The translations under genes were made by a program, and so were the position numbers. DNA of 64,000 nucleotides from Citrus sinensis (lineage: Eukaryota; Streptophyta; Magnoliopsida; Sapindales; Rutaceae), in assembly GCF_022201045.2 (NCBI RefSeq), contig NC_068560.1, forward strand, positions 27,235,501-27,299,500, in the 5' to 3' direction. Shown piece by piece: positions 1 to 12,026 of this stretch (position 1 is its first letter; every line of letters starts with the position of its first letter). A model generated the notes under the pieces. It was given only the letters and a program-made list of their open reading frames with translations, had not been told where the DNA came from and made no database searches.

Positions 1-2519
1 CTACAATTTCTTCACCATTATTCACCACATTTTCTATGTAACTTATGGACTCATCATTCATAGTCTTGAACTTGAACTCATATATATCTTCATCATCCGC
101 TTGCTTTTCCGTACATCTTGCTACTTCACTGTTGTGCTTCTGATGAAGAACTGTTCTTGGATCCTTGCCTGGAAGAAATCTTACAACCGTCAGTTTGACA
201 TTAGGATGGGCAGCCATTCTCCACGCATAGGCTAAGGCCTCTCTGTCATCTGGCCCTCCTAAGAAGAGCATGAGCAAGTGTTGTATTCCATGATGATCCT
301 TGAGCTGGGACTCTTTATCTTCATCTGAACCCAGTCCACGATCAACAAATATACACACTGAACATGGCGTGTTTTGCAACAGGTTTAGGTTCACAGTTCT
401 GTTGGTGTTGGCATTTCGAATTTTGTCATTAGTTGTTAATGGTCTTATATATGGTATGATAATAAAGGCAACACGCTTGTCCTCCGCAAGACAGCAAATG
501 TCTTCATGCATGCTTTCATGAGACGATACAGATGTGAGTGTGTGAACATTGACTGCATTATTACTCGTCTTCTCATAATTTTCAAAGGCTTTCTTAAATT
601 GCTCTGCCTCTGTAGCTTGCATGGGACAAGAATCGTTAAACCCAGTGGAGTTGCTTCCATCATTCATCAATAACATGGCAGTAGAATGTCCTAAATGCTC
701 CACAAGATGGACTGCGAAGACATGGATCGCAGATTGGTTGGTGGCGTTTGAAACTTGTAGGAGGTTGATCATACCAGCTATGTTGCGCGTTGAATGGATG
801 CATGCCATGATTCGAAATTCTGCTTTTTCCTTTGTTCTTTGTATGGTTCTGCACTTGTAGTTCATGAATTGCTTTGTTGCCTTGTAGGTTGCAGCGAGGA
901 TGGGCTCGATCACACATGTCATCACAAAAAGTGCAAAGATTGTTGGAGGAAATGCTTCGTCAACCAAATCCTGAACAACAAATTCAATGTCATAACTTTG
1001 CATCCTTAATTTTGTAAGTACGCAGATATTGAATTGAAAATTTAGAAGAGCAAGTAGTTAACCTTTCTATTGCAGGCGGTGTTGAGGACAATCAAAGCTA
1101 AAAGACCTTTGGTGTTCATAAGTAGACCAAGGGCCAGCCCTTCCTTAGGTGGGATCTTGTGAAGCAGTGAGACAAGGAAAGTGATCAAAATCTTGCTCAT
1201 TCCAAACCCAAATAAAACTACCAACACAAACATCCAAGGTTTATGAGAAGAAAATACGACAAGATTTGATCGGAATCCAGTGAGTAAAAAGAAGCCAGGC
1301 AACCCAGATGACACAAGAAAGTCATCAAGCTTGTCCTTGAATGTGTTGGTGATCGGTTGCTTCTTTGGCATAATAACTCCAAGAGTGAAAGCACCAATAG
1401 CAGAGTGTGCTCCACATCCGTCAGTGATGAATCCACATAACAAAACTCCAGCAAGCACAAACGAGATATGGGTGTCTGAGAGATTATTATCTCCTCTGAT
1501 TGCGCTGCAAAACACCCACGAGAGAGCTGGACGAACCACAACTACACATATTAGTATGAAGCCAACGGTTGAGAGCACCTCATAGTATTGGCTAGGATTA
1601 GATACTAAGATGCAGGCAAGAAGAAGCATCCAGGTGAAAAGGTCACTTAAAAGTGCTGAAGACAGTGCAATCCTTCCAATATCCAAGTGTAGAATCCTGA
1701 GGTCTGTGAGGATTTGGGTGAGTTCTTGGAAGTTTGTGGCGGTTAGAGCCACAGCACAAAACATGTAACCCCCCTGGGTGATAAACTCTTGCGATTCACC
1801 TATCACCAGGAAAAATGCACCAAGCCCAACAGCCATTGGGACTAAAGTTCCAGCCAAGGCAATGCTGACGACTTTATTAGTCATCCCAGTTGCTGAGATT
1901 AGGTTTATATCCATGTCTAATCCAATCAAGAACAGGTAGAACAACAAAGCGATGTAAGCATATGTCTCTAACAACATCACGCTCTTATAAGGAAACATTT
2001 CCTGTTGAAAAAATATTGATCTTTGACCCAGTAGTACTCCCGCCTGCATGTATTGAATAAAACTACGACTAAGATCAATGATATGTGAATGGAGATAAAT
2101 GGTATGTTGGGCGGGTGTACCACCTCAAAACTCATCATTTTTGCACGTTTGATGGATCCTTTAAAGTGGATGGTCCCCCAATATTACCCACCAGACTCCT
2201 AAAATGACAGGTTCTAATGCATTAGCTTAGCACGCTGAGGTGGTACGCCAACACCACAAAAATATTTATCGTATAATGAAGTACTTACGAGGATTTGGCC
2301 GACTATTGGAGGTTGCCGTAAAGGTTTGAGGATGGCGACAAGAAGGTGATTGATAAAAAGAACATATGCAAGTTGAATAAGGAACAGAGGAGCATATGAG
2401 GGGAAATTGAATTGATCATGATTCCGCCATATCCTGATTGTGCCGCTTGAATTTGCATAATAACAAGCCTCAAGACCATCCGTTGTATTTATTGTTTGAT
2501 AGTCTCCGGAGGAACCCAT
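1..2519 (-). CDS. CHX-type cation/H+ antiporter, 3' end cut by the window edge
   Basis: Monovalent cation:proton antiporter of the plant CHX (CPA2) family, an endomembrane or plasma-membrane protein. I read three coding exons on the minus strand: 2519-2289, 2043-1063 and 970 to beyond 1. Both introns have GT-AG ends and sit in phase 0. Exon 1 gives the N-terminus with the family signature LRQPPIVGQIL, which joins directly to AGVLLG of exon 2. Exon 2 holds the hydrophobic Na+/H+ exchanger domain with many membrane spans, including FLIGLDMDI and LLMNTKGLLALIVLN. Exon 3 leaves the membrane domain and continues into the hydrophilic C-terminal region (HVFAVHLVEHLGH, LLMLFLGGPDDREALAYA) typical of CHX proteins. 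The start is the first ATG of the only long first-exon frame. No stop or frameshift was seen in the visible part. I cannot say which CHX number it is orthologous to. Confidence 0.93.
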
Positions 2520-2929
2520 GATTGCTTTTGAGATAATTAATAGGTTGTGATGTGAAATGAGAAAAAAAATAGAAAATCAAGATAGGAAGCTGCAATTTAC
2601 GAAGCTGCTCTTTTGTTGGTGTTTGTTGGAATCATGTATATATTGGCTAAAATGAATTTCACAATTTATTTAATTGAGAGAGATACTAATTACAGCTAAA
2701 CATGACAAAGGTGTCAAAGGGTACATCTGTGTTAAGCTAAAAAGTCTCAGCTGAAATACCACCTTTGACCCTTCAGAGACCGCCAAATGAGAAATAGAAT
2801 AACTGTCTTTTACTGATAGCGGATACAAAACGACGCTGTTTTACTTTGTGACCAGGAGAAGTCTTTGCCTTGGCCTTTTGCCAACTATAAACGTTGAGAG
2901 CATGGTACACACTTTTGACAGTAGCAAAA
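2520..2929. promoter_or_regulatory. Divergent promoter between CHX and amidase copy 1
   Basis: 410 bp separate the CHX start (minus) from the amidase start (plus), so both genes must share this control region or overlap in it. A TATATATTGG stretch near 2636 is kept at the matching place in amidase copy 2 (near 13673). Similarity to copy 2 begins at 2546, only 26 bp upstream of the CHX start codon, so the duplication carried nearly the whole region but none of the CHX coding sequence. Transcription starts cannot be read directly. Confidence 0.5.
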
Positions 2930-5553
2930 ATGGCATCGAGAGACTCGGATTATGGAGCTTTCATGGAGAAATTTGTTCTTCAACCAAGCTCTTCGGCTCA
3001 TCAACTTCCTTTAAGTGGCCTCACTTTTGCAATTAAAGACATGTAAGTCTTCCGATAACTTGAATACATAACATAAATGAATTTATTTTGATTCTTTCTT
3101 ATTAAATCACTCTTTTTCATGATAATATTTTGTAGAACCATTCTTGTTCTCACGTGCCTTTAATTTCATGCAATTTTGTTATCGTTTCACCTTCTGGGTA
3201 TGCTAAAATTGTTTGCAAGCTTTTAAATTCTGTTTAATTTCTTGTAGAATTGTGTCTTTGGTAATATACTTACCAATCAACTCTTGGAGAAGTGTCTATG
3301 CTAACTATTGCATCGATTGCAGTGTATTTATATTATCTTAATGCTTTTTGTGTGTGTTTTTGCGAGCTCATAGACTCTGTGCGGTTGGATGTTGATATTT
3401 TAACTTGAATTTTTGGAAGCAGATTTGATGTGGATGGACATGTCACTGGATTTGGAAATCCTGATTGGGCAAGGACTCATTCTGCTGCCACATCAACTGC
3501 GCCTGCTGTTTTGGCTGTGTTAAGTGGAGGTGCCACATCTATTGGTAAAACTATCATGGATGAAATGGCATACAGGTTAGAGTTCAAACCAATTCATTGT
3601 TTCAATTCAATTTAACTATGTTTTCTAGCGATTTTAGTGAAGTATTGTTTGCTTTCTCTTCTGAGTTGACTCTAGTGAAGACATCATGCTTGATGAAAAA
3701 AATACTGAATTAGTTTATTCTATACTCTTGGTTACATAGATGATGTCAATTCTGGGGCTCTTTTATGCACAATTCATTTGTTGCGTTTCAAAAACTCTGG
3801 ATGATCATATCATTTCAGTATAAATGGAGAAAATAAGCATTATGGAACACCCACAAATCCATGGGCACCAGACCGAGTACCTGGAGGATCTTCTAGTGGA
3901 TCTGCTGTCGCAGTTGGTGCTAAGCTTGTAGACTTTTCCCTGGGTCAGTATCTCTTTCTTTAACAGGTCCTATGTGTTGTGATTTTTGCTTTGGTAGCCA
4001 GAGTATAAGGAAAATGTTCTGTCCATCTCAGGAACTGATACTGGTGGAAGTGTAAGGGTCCCTGCCTCGTATTGTGGGATTTTCGGGTTTCGGCCTTCCC
4101 ACGGTTCCGTTTCTACTGCTGGAGTCATTCCAATGGCCCAGAGTTTCGACACTGTAGGTAAGGAACTGATACTATTTTATTCACGCACAATTCAGTCATG
4201 CATATTATTCCCTGGCTATTTTATATACAGAACTTTATAATTTGCAGCATTTCTTCAATATGATCTCATTGTTTTACACTGAATTCTCATCTAGGATGGT
4301 TTGCTTGGGATCCTAAAATTTTGAATCGAGTTGGACGTGTTCTACTGCAGTTGCCTGATGATGCAAGTCTGGTCAGACCTAGTCGGGTGATCTTTGCCGA
4401 AGATTGCTTGCAACTTTCAAGCATTCCAAGTGATCAAATAACTCAAGGTCTAGTTAAATCAGTGGAGAAATTATTTGGTGGTGGGTAGATATTCCAGCTA
4501 ATAATTCTAATACCAGTCAAGTTCCATAGAAAATTTGGAATTTATTCGCCACATCAGACACAGAATAGTAGTAATATTTAAGTTATTTTGCGTAGGTCAT
4601 ATTGTAGAGAATGTGATTCTTGGAGACTATGTGAAGGACAAAGTTCCTAGTTTGCAGCATTTCATAGGTGAAGGGAACAAAGAACCGGAGTATAGTATAC
4701 CATCCTTGGCAGCCCTTTCAAGTGCCAGGGGCTTGCTACTAAGGTGATTATGTGAAGAGAACTCAACTTCTTAACTTATTCACGTGACTCAAAAACTTGT
4801 TTTAGTATTCATTGAATGCTGAATTTTGTGACAATTTGGAGCATAGGTATGAATTCAAGAATAACCATGGCGATTGGGTGACTACAGTCAAACCTGATTT
4901 AGGCCCAGGAATATCAGAAGCCGTGTGGGAAGCTGTTAGAACATCTGCGGAAAACATTGATGTATGTCAATCTGTAAAGACTGAACTACGTGCTGCTCTC
5001 AGTGCACTTCTTGGGGTACCCTTTCTTTCTCTCCGTCTCAATTTTTAGAAGCAAAAAATCTGTTCTTCAAAGCTTATAACTTCCTTTGCAAGAAATCTCT
5101 TAATAACTTTATTGGATGTGCTATTACTAGCTAAAAGAAATGTTGTAATCCTATTTACAAAAGAAAGGCATCGCTCATTTACAAATTATATTCTTCCAGG
5201 ACTACGGCATCCTTGTTATCCCTACAGTTCCTGGTCCTCCACCAAAGCTACAGATGGATCCATCAGCATTGGAAGTTTTTCATGCCCAGGCTTTTAGCTT
5301 GCTGTCCATTGCTGTAGTATCAGGATTCTGCCAGGTCTCTTTCTTCTTTGGTTTCTATAATAAAATTCTTCTAATATTTTTTCCCCTCGCAAATCATGTC
5401 TAATTTCTACATATACAGGTAAGCATACCACTAGGACTGCATGATAATCTACCTGTGGCAATTTCCTTGTTGGCTAAGCATGGTTCAGATGGGTTCTTGC
5501 TCAACCTTGTTGAGACTCTTCATGACACCCTTAAAGAAGAGCTTCAAGAATGA
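2930..5553 (+). CDS. AMI1: Amidase, indole-3-acetamide hydrolase type, tandem copy 1
   Basis: Amidase-signature hydrolase related to Arabidopsis AMI1, which turns indole-3-acetamide into the auxin indole-3-acetic acid in the cytosol. Nine exons: 2930-3042, 3423-3575, 3819-3943, 4032-4157, 4295-4480, 4596-4743, 4847-5015, 5200-5334, 5419-5553. They total 1290 nt and encode 429 aa, close to the roughly 425 aa of AMI1. The Ser-cisSer-Lys triad falls at Lys36 (FAIKDIFDV), Ser113 (GGSSSGS) and Ser137 (TDTGGSVR), the same numbers I recall for the Arabidopsis enzyme, which also supports the chosen ATG. The exon 5 donor is ambiguous (GTGGGT at 4481 preferred, giving LFGGHIV). The C-terminus ends EELQE; copy 2 has one more A here and ends EELQRMS, so one copy carries a 1-base indel at the very end. 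Substrate is inferred from family. Confidence 0.92.
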
Positions 5554-6225
5554 GTGAAAGAGTTACTAAACTGGGATTTCCAACAATCTCTGTAAGTTTT
5601 ATGCCATTCTCCAGCCTAACCAAAAAAAAAAAAGAAAAGAAAAAAAAAACTGAGCATAAAAGCCTATTGCGTATGCACTTCATGCCCCCTAATGCTTGCT
5701 TCTCAAATCTCTTTCTTCTTCAGGTGCCATTGTTGGAAATTCAGATGATAAACTATGGGGGTGTGTGTATAGGAATAAATGTAGTTACTTCTTCTATGAG
5801 AAAAATAGTTGAAAAATGCAACATATGAGCAGTATGTGCTCCTGGTCCTGTTGATGATGTAGAATTGAAAAGCAATTCTAATATATGATATATACTAGGA
5901 AAGATTATGGGAGTTACAATTGATTGAGACGTCTGATTATTGTTAATGTTTAATTCTTCAGAATGAATACTCTTTGTAATGAATTCCATCTATTATTTAT
6001 TAATTGTTAGTGGGTGTTAGTTGATTAACTTTATGAATGAGACAAGAAAATTATTTAAAATATGATGATTATATATTTACAATTTAATAAGTGACGAAAA
6101 ATGATAAAATGGGAGTTGGGACATTATAAATTAATCACTTTAATGAGGAAAGGTGAAGGCCAAGAGAGAGTGCAATTGGGGTGGGGTGGTTGAGAGTTAA
6201 GACATGAAAGAACAATAAAAACATT

Positions 6226-6354
6226 GGGGAGCCTCTATGTTACATTGAATGTACCATACACAACCAACAAGAACCACACAAATTGTGGGACCCACATAAT
6301 TGTGTGGTTCTTCTTAATTGTGTATGGTACATTCAATGTAACATAGCAAAATCC
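6226..6354. mobile_element. 129-bp foldback MITE
   Basis: Near-perfect inverted repeat: TATGTTACATTGAATGTACC on the left returns as its reverse complement at about 6329-6345, with the complementary pair continuing inward around a short centre near 6290. It is flanked by the 8-bp direct repeat AAAACATT at 6218-6225 and 6355-6362. The matching place in amidase copy 2 (near 17200) has a single AAAACATTA and no insert, so both ends and the target duplication are confirmed by an empty site. An 8-bp duplication fits hAT-type elements; terminal bases are imperfect, so the superfamily is unsure. Confidence 0.88.
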
Positions 6355-6551
6355 AAAACATTGTGGTAAAAGGAAACTATTCATAAAGCGACCTTTAGAC
6401 TGCACGCGCTTCTTGAACGCTTGTTGAACACGCACTATTGAAATGCAAACTAAGTTGCAATCCAAGTTCCCAAGCCCTATCACACAATTGGTCGCAGGAG
6501 TAATTAGTAATGATTTATTTTTTGAAATTGGAATTTAATTGATTGGAAAAA

Positions 6552-7792
6552 CTACATATTTTTATCCTTAGATACATAAGTGGAAATCTCACTTGGAGGT
6601 TCCTCTATCCATACTTGCTCTATAGGATGATAGAGAGCTAGTTTCGCAAGATGATGCGCCAGCGCCGCCTCATTACAAGTTCGTGGAGCAAAGAGCACTT
6701 GTACAGTGCCATGCGAGAAAGTCAGAGCTTCTTGTATTTCGGAGATTACCCACCCCACTTCGCACCTGCTTGCAATTTTGTTTCCAATGAGATTGACTTC
6801 ATTGAGAGAATCAGATTCGATTATGGCCGGAGTCAACCCAATGTCGCTCGTTAGCCTAAGTCTTTTATACACAGCAAGGGCTTCCACAAATTCTACATCT
6901 CCCAAAAAAGGTACTTGGGAAATGGAGGCTACCATAACGTCACCTGCTGAATTGCGAACTAGGACTCCAATTCCGGCATGGTCAGCCTTGGAACTGACTG
7001 CTGCATCAATGTTCACTTTATACCATGGCTGGGGCGGACTTTGCCAAGTCTGACTTGGGTTATTTGTCTTAGAGCTCGTATCGACTTGACCTTGCGTTAT
7101 ACTTGCTCTAAGTGAAGCCACTACATTCTCAGCTCGAGTGATAACGTCTTGTGGCTCACGAACAACATTACCATGGGTTAGATAATTTCTCGCTAACTAA
7201 ATCGACCAGCAAAAAACCACATATTCCTCAAATTCATCTTTTGTTAAAAGTGATCCAATATGATGGAAAGGTTAGAAAACTCCATTGGCTTTGTACTATT
7301 GAGGCTAGAATAGAACCTCGTCAACTTCCAAACTTTTTTCACTTGTTTACACCCCCACCAAGGCATAATATGTATCGTCATAATCAAAACCACAACAAGG
7401 GCATGTAAGAGCAATTGGAAGCTTCATGTTATGTAAATTTAAATTGGTGGCAGAATGTTGGAAAAAGCTCGCCAATAAAAAATTTTGATCTTTGTTGGGA
7501 GAGATAATTTCCAAAAATACTTCTACTACCCTGTCTGATTACTAGAAGCAGATGACATATCTGTAACTTTCATATGAAATGCCACATAATAACCACTGTT
7601 GACTTTATACTGACCCCGCTTGTCGTGTGTCCACACCAGCTGGTCTTTCAATGGTCTTCTAGGCAACGGGATTGTGAGAATTTGGTTTGCGTCTTCATCA
7701 AGAAAATGATTCCTTATCATTTGTTCTTTCCAGCAACCTACGTCCTTAATTAAAGTTGATACTGAAGATTGTGAAGGCAGACGTTGTAGGGA
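6552..7792 (-). pseudogene. LINE ORF2 C-terminal part: zf-RVT region and RNase H
   Basis: 7121-6552 encodes an RNase H of the plant RVT_3 type: WYKVNIDAAV followed by GIGVLVRNSAGDV, then AIIESDSLNEV, matching the D-E-D acidic layout, and EAALAHHLAKLAL near the end. 7804-7526 encodes the region that precedes the zf-RVT zinc domain, with ILTIPLPRRPLKDQLVWTHD and GQYKVNSGYY. Between them (about 7122-7525) the zinc-finger part is broken by stops. The upstream join to the reverse transcriptase is interrupted by the MITE at 7793-8431. Non-functional. Confidence 0.85.
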
Positions 7793-8431
7793 TAGGGATG
7801 GCAATGGGGTGGGGTGGGGTGGGGGTGGGGAGGCTTACCCCATTCCTCAATAAATTTAGTGGGTTGGGGATGGGGAATCCCCACATGGGGAATGATTTCC
7901 CCATCCCCACCCCATTCCCCATTTACCTATTTTATAATAAATATAAATATATGATTTCAGTAAATTAAACATTAGAAACTTAAAATAAAATCATCACCAT
8001 ATTATGAAGTATTTAATTTTTTTAAATCTCTAAAAGTTTGAAACAATATCTTAAAATGATATTAAAAGTGAAAAATATTTAACGAGAGCAACACCTTAAA
8101 AGAGAAGAAAACATAATAATGTTTTAGAATTGAAAAATATTGTAGGGTTTTCTTTTATTCATATCTTGTTTATATTACATAAAAATTAAAAAAAATTATT
8201 AATTGACATTATAGTTGATAAAATAAAAATGACTAAATAAGAATTAAAAACATATTTATATATAATGGGGATTGGGGTGGGGAGTGCAATACCAAACCCC
8301 ACCCTGTTAACAATTTGGGGATTATTTTTCCCCCACTCCCCACCCCATTCCCCAAAAATTATTAAAAAAATTTTTTATTTGGGGTGGGGCTCCATAGGGC
8401 CCCAAACCCGTGGAGGATTTTGCCATCCGTA
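7793..8431. mobile_element. hAT-like MITE with TAGGGATGGCAA ends, nested in the LINE
   Basis: 639-bp AT-rich element whose ends are G/C-runs (GGGGTGGGGTGGGG type). The left end TAGGGATGGCAA pairs with a right end whose reverse complement is TACGGATGGCAA. The 8-bp target duplication TGTAGGGA is exact at 7785-7792 and 8432-8439, as expected for hAT elements. It interrupts LINE ORF2 between the reverse transcriptase and zf-RVT regions, so it came later. No coding capacity. It shares its terminal sequence with the larger element at 41010-42577. Confidence 0.88.
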
Positions 8432-8894
8432 TGTAGGGATAATGGGTTAAATGTAGTCGGACATGGAAGCCACCTGTGATGATAAATAGATACATGTTTT
8501 CCATCTCCAATTCTCCATCGCGATCGAACTTCAATAACTTCGCGTCCCCACAACATGCTTTCTCCATATATAAGATGGGTTACTGCCCAGGTTACTCTCC
8601 ATGAACCTACATTTTGAATGATATTGTGCTTTAAAAAATTTTAGAGACTAGAGAATTGGGAAAGGAAATTAATCGCCAGCATTGTTTGGCTATGAAGGCT
8701 CGATTGAAAGAGCTCAGCTCTCGAAAGCCAAGGCTCCCATTTGTTTTTTAAAGGCAAAGTTTCAACCATGGCAACCAATGGAGACTCCTTGAGGATGAAT
8801 TATGACTCCACCAGAATCGTGTAATTATTTTTTGTAGTTCCTCACAGAAACTAAGAGGGAGCTTGAAGACACTCATTGCATAGGTGGGGATAGC

Positions 8895-11306
8895 CTAAGC
8901 AACAACTTTAATTAGTACTTCCTTACCTCCACTGGAGAAGAATTTGGCTTTCCAATCAGTAATCTTGTGCAGAATCCTAGCCTTCAAAGTATTAAAAGAA
9001 CTCTTTTTACTTCGACCCAACATTGACAGAAGGCCTAGATACTTTTCATAATGAGAGACAACCTCGAGGTTGAGTATTCCGTTAATTGCCTCCCTAATAT
9101 TCTCTGGAGTGTTTGGAATGAAACATACAGATGATTTTTCATAATTGATTACCTGTCCTGAGGCTTTACTGTACGTGTCAAACAACTCTTTAAGATGATA
9201 ACATGCTGCAACTGAAGCTTTGGAAAACACCAAGCTATCATCTGTAAAAAATAAGTGGGAAATAGTAGAGCCTTTAGGATAGAACTTAATGCCCTGAATT
9301 AACTTGGTATTTTCAGCTTTAATTAATAAAGAAGATTAAGATTATGCACAAAGGATAAAATAAGTAAGGGGAAAGCGGACATCCCTGTCTTAGTCCTCTC
9401 TGAGGTTGGACGAAGCCTCTAACTTCACTATTAATCAAGGAAGAGAATGTAGTGGACGTGATGCATTTCATCATGAGACAAACCTATCTTGTTGAGAGCC
9501 CGAGCTTGAACATGATGCCTTCCAAAAAACACCATTCTATTCTGTCATATGCTTTACTTATATATAATTTAAGAGCAACCAATCCTTCTTTGCCTTGTCT
9601 CTCGCATCTGATTTTGTGGAGACACTCGTAGCCAATTATAACATTGTCAGTGATGTGTCGTTGTGGAATGAAGGCTGATTGGAAAGGGGAAATCAAGTGT
9701 TCTAAGAAAACTTTTAGCCGATTTGCAATGCATTTAGATATGATTTTATAAATGATATTACACAAACTTATTGGCATGTATTCATGGACTCTCTTTGGCT
9801 CTTTCACTTTCGAAATCAAGACCACATATGTATGGTTTATTATAGATAAATCTTCATCTCCATTCAAAATCTCCAAGCAAGCTGTAGTTACAAAATGGCA
9901 CATTACATTCCAATGGCGCTGAAAGAATGCTGCTGATAGTCCATCCAGGCCTGGAGCCTTTGACGGGTACATTTGAAATAGGGCTGATTTGATTTCCTCT
10001 GGTGAAAACTCCTTATCTAACTCGGAATTCATCTCAGCAGTAACTTTAGGCTCAAGAGATTGAAGAGCCAGTTCCACGTTCAACTGGGAAGGAGTAGATG
10101 ATGTAAACAATGTCGTAAAATAATTGGAGAACTCATTTTCTATGTCTAATATGTCTTCCCGCCACTGATTATTAATGTCCAAGAGGCTATCGATAGTATT
10201 TTTTCGCTTCTTGCTAGAAGCTTTGGCATGAAAATATCTAGTGTTGCGATCCCATTCCTTAAGCCAAACGGCTTTAGAGCGTTGCCTCCAGTATATTTTC
10301 TCATCCCTTAGGAAATCATCAAGTTGCGTTTCCACTGCTCGAATTCCATGATAATTTTAGTAGGGATAAGATTTTAAGCAAGTGAGCTTTGTGGTCAAAA
10401 CTTGCAATATACACTTTTTATCCTCGAATTTCTTTCGACTCCACTCTTGTAGTTTGGCTCACACAACATTGGCATTATGTAGAAACATAGAGATTGAATT
10501 ACAATGGCCTTTACTGTGGCTAGAAAGCCATTCACGCTCAACTATTTTGCGACATTCATCATAATTGTTCCAATAGTCTTCGAAAATAAACATTCTTCCA
10601 CAATGACGTCTTTTTGTAGAAAGAGAGGTGTTGTGCTTCCAAAACTCTACTAGAATTGGAGAGTGATCAGAGCCCCAATGGTCAATGTTCAACATTGATA
10701 CTGCTCTGTAAGTGTCCCGCCAAGAAGATGAACCCACAAATCTATCAAGTCGTTGTTGTACCAACCTGTTTTCTCTTATATTATCCCATGTAGCCCAAAT
10801 CTGAGAGATCACACGCCCTAAGAGTTTCTTTGAACTCCAACATTGTGTCAGTGTACTGAATTGGACCACCTTATTTTTCGTTCATATGCAAGATTTGATT
10901 AAAAACCCCGCCACATATCCAGGGAGCTGAGGAGAGCTGGGCTAATCGACGCAACAAGGTCCATGTATGTTGCTTTTCTACATGCTCAGGATGGCCATAT
11001 ATGCCTGTGAACCGTAATAATTCATCCCCATTAGTAATAACAGTATCTATATGGTGCTTGGAATATGAGAGGATCTTCATATCAATATCTTCATTCTATA
11101 AAAGAGCCAGACTACCTCCGAACCCATTTTACTAAGAAAATGTGAGAGAAGTGAAACTTATATTTTAGGACGTCCGATTGCTTCACTATCAGCTTAGTCT
11201 CGCTTAAAAATACTACATGAAGCTCATATTTGCGGAGTACTTCCTTGAGTGCTCGGACCGTTCGAGGGTTCCCTAGTCCCCGAACGTTCCAACATATGAT
11301 CTTCAT
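8895..11306 (-). pseudogene. LINE ORF2 N-terminal part: endonuclease and reverse transcriptase
   Basis: Starts at the ATG at 11306 with MKIICWNVRGLGNPRTVRAL, the usual start of plant LINE ORF2 (AP endonuclease-like domain), and continues with VVFLSETKL. Frames then change: 11080-10871 carries FTGIYGHPE and PWICGGVFNQIL (normally GDFN), and 10869-10459 carries LDRFVGSS and HWGSDHSPIL, the end of the endonuclease. 10335-9484 holds the reverse transcriptase fingers and palm (KAPGLDGLSAAFFQRHW, PISLCNIIYKIISK, QSAFIPQRHITDN, SKAYDRIEW). The catalytic box reads FTDDSLVFSKA across about 9262-9222 instead of FADD, and 9233-8895 carries the thumb (GLLSMLGRSKK). At least four frame breaks; inactive. 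Confidence 0.88.
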
Positions 11307-12026
11307 TGTTCTTGGCGGGGCTGGACGGCTGGAGGCCAGCACCCGCCGTTTCCTGCTTAATTGAAGAGGGCTTAAATAACGAGTGTGATGAATGGACAAT
11401 AAGAGTGTTACTAGGCTCCTGCTCAATGCCGGTAGAAACGTGATCTGTGATTAATCGCTTCAGATCGAGTTCCAAATCCACTGATTTGTCACTGACCCTT
11501 TGCCGTTTAAATTTGGAATTTGGACCGAATGAGGAGGTTGCCGTGAACCCAGAATTTCGGGCCATACACTTCCACTTTCTTGCTGGGCTTGTCTCTTTAG
11601 ATGGCTTCGTACTAGGCTCTTTGGTAAGGTGTGATCGGCTGGATTGAGAAGCCTGTGAGGCTTGTTTGGTGAGGGCTCCATTGTTGGGTGTGTGGCTAAG
11701 AATTCGTGAGATGCATCCCGAGAATGTTCAGAGAGTGATGATGTTGCAATTAATGCAGCTGGATCCGCGGCTTGATTTTTCTGCCGCGTGTCCATATCTC
11801 TAGAGCATTCTGCTAGCAGTACATATGTTTTTTTTTTTTATCTTCACGACTAGTTATTGCTGACGTCATCCCTTCTACATTATTCGGTGAGGCGGTCGCC
11901 GTTGTGCTTGTGTTCTACACTATAGTAGATGGCTTCTCTTTGCTCCGGGCATCTCTTGGCTTCACTGATGAATTACGTAACTTAAGCAAATGGTTATACT
12001 TGAGATCTTGATCAGCTGGTGATCTA

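Larger units (their letters stand above)
2546..6490 (+). repeat. Tandem duplication unit, copy 1 (amidase gene and flanks)
   Basis: Direct repeat of 13547-17324. It starts at TGTGATGTGAAATGAG (2546 and 13547) and ends at CACACAATTG (6490 and 17324). It covers the upstream region, all nine exons and eight introns of the amidase, and about 940 bp of 3' flank. Coding parts are nearly identical; introns and flanks carry small indels. The 3' flank (5554-6490) holds no further gene; it contains an A-rich stretch near 5622-5648 and the foldback element at 6226-6354. Confidence 0.93.

Noticed and set aside
7756-8450. Gly/Pro-rich small open frames
   Set aside because: Read-through of GGGGT runs at the ends of the hAT-like MITE.
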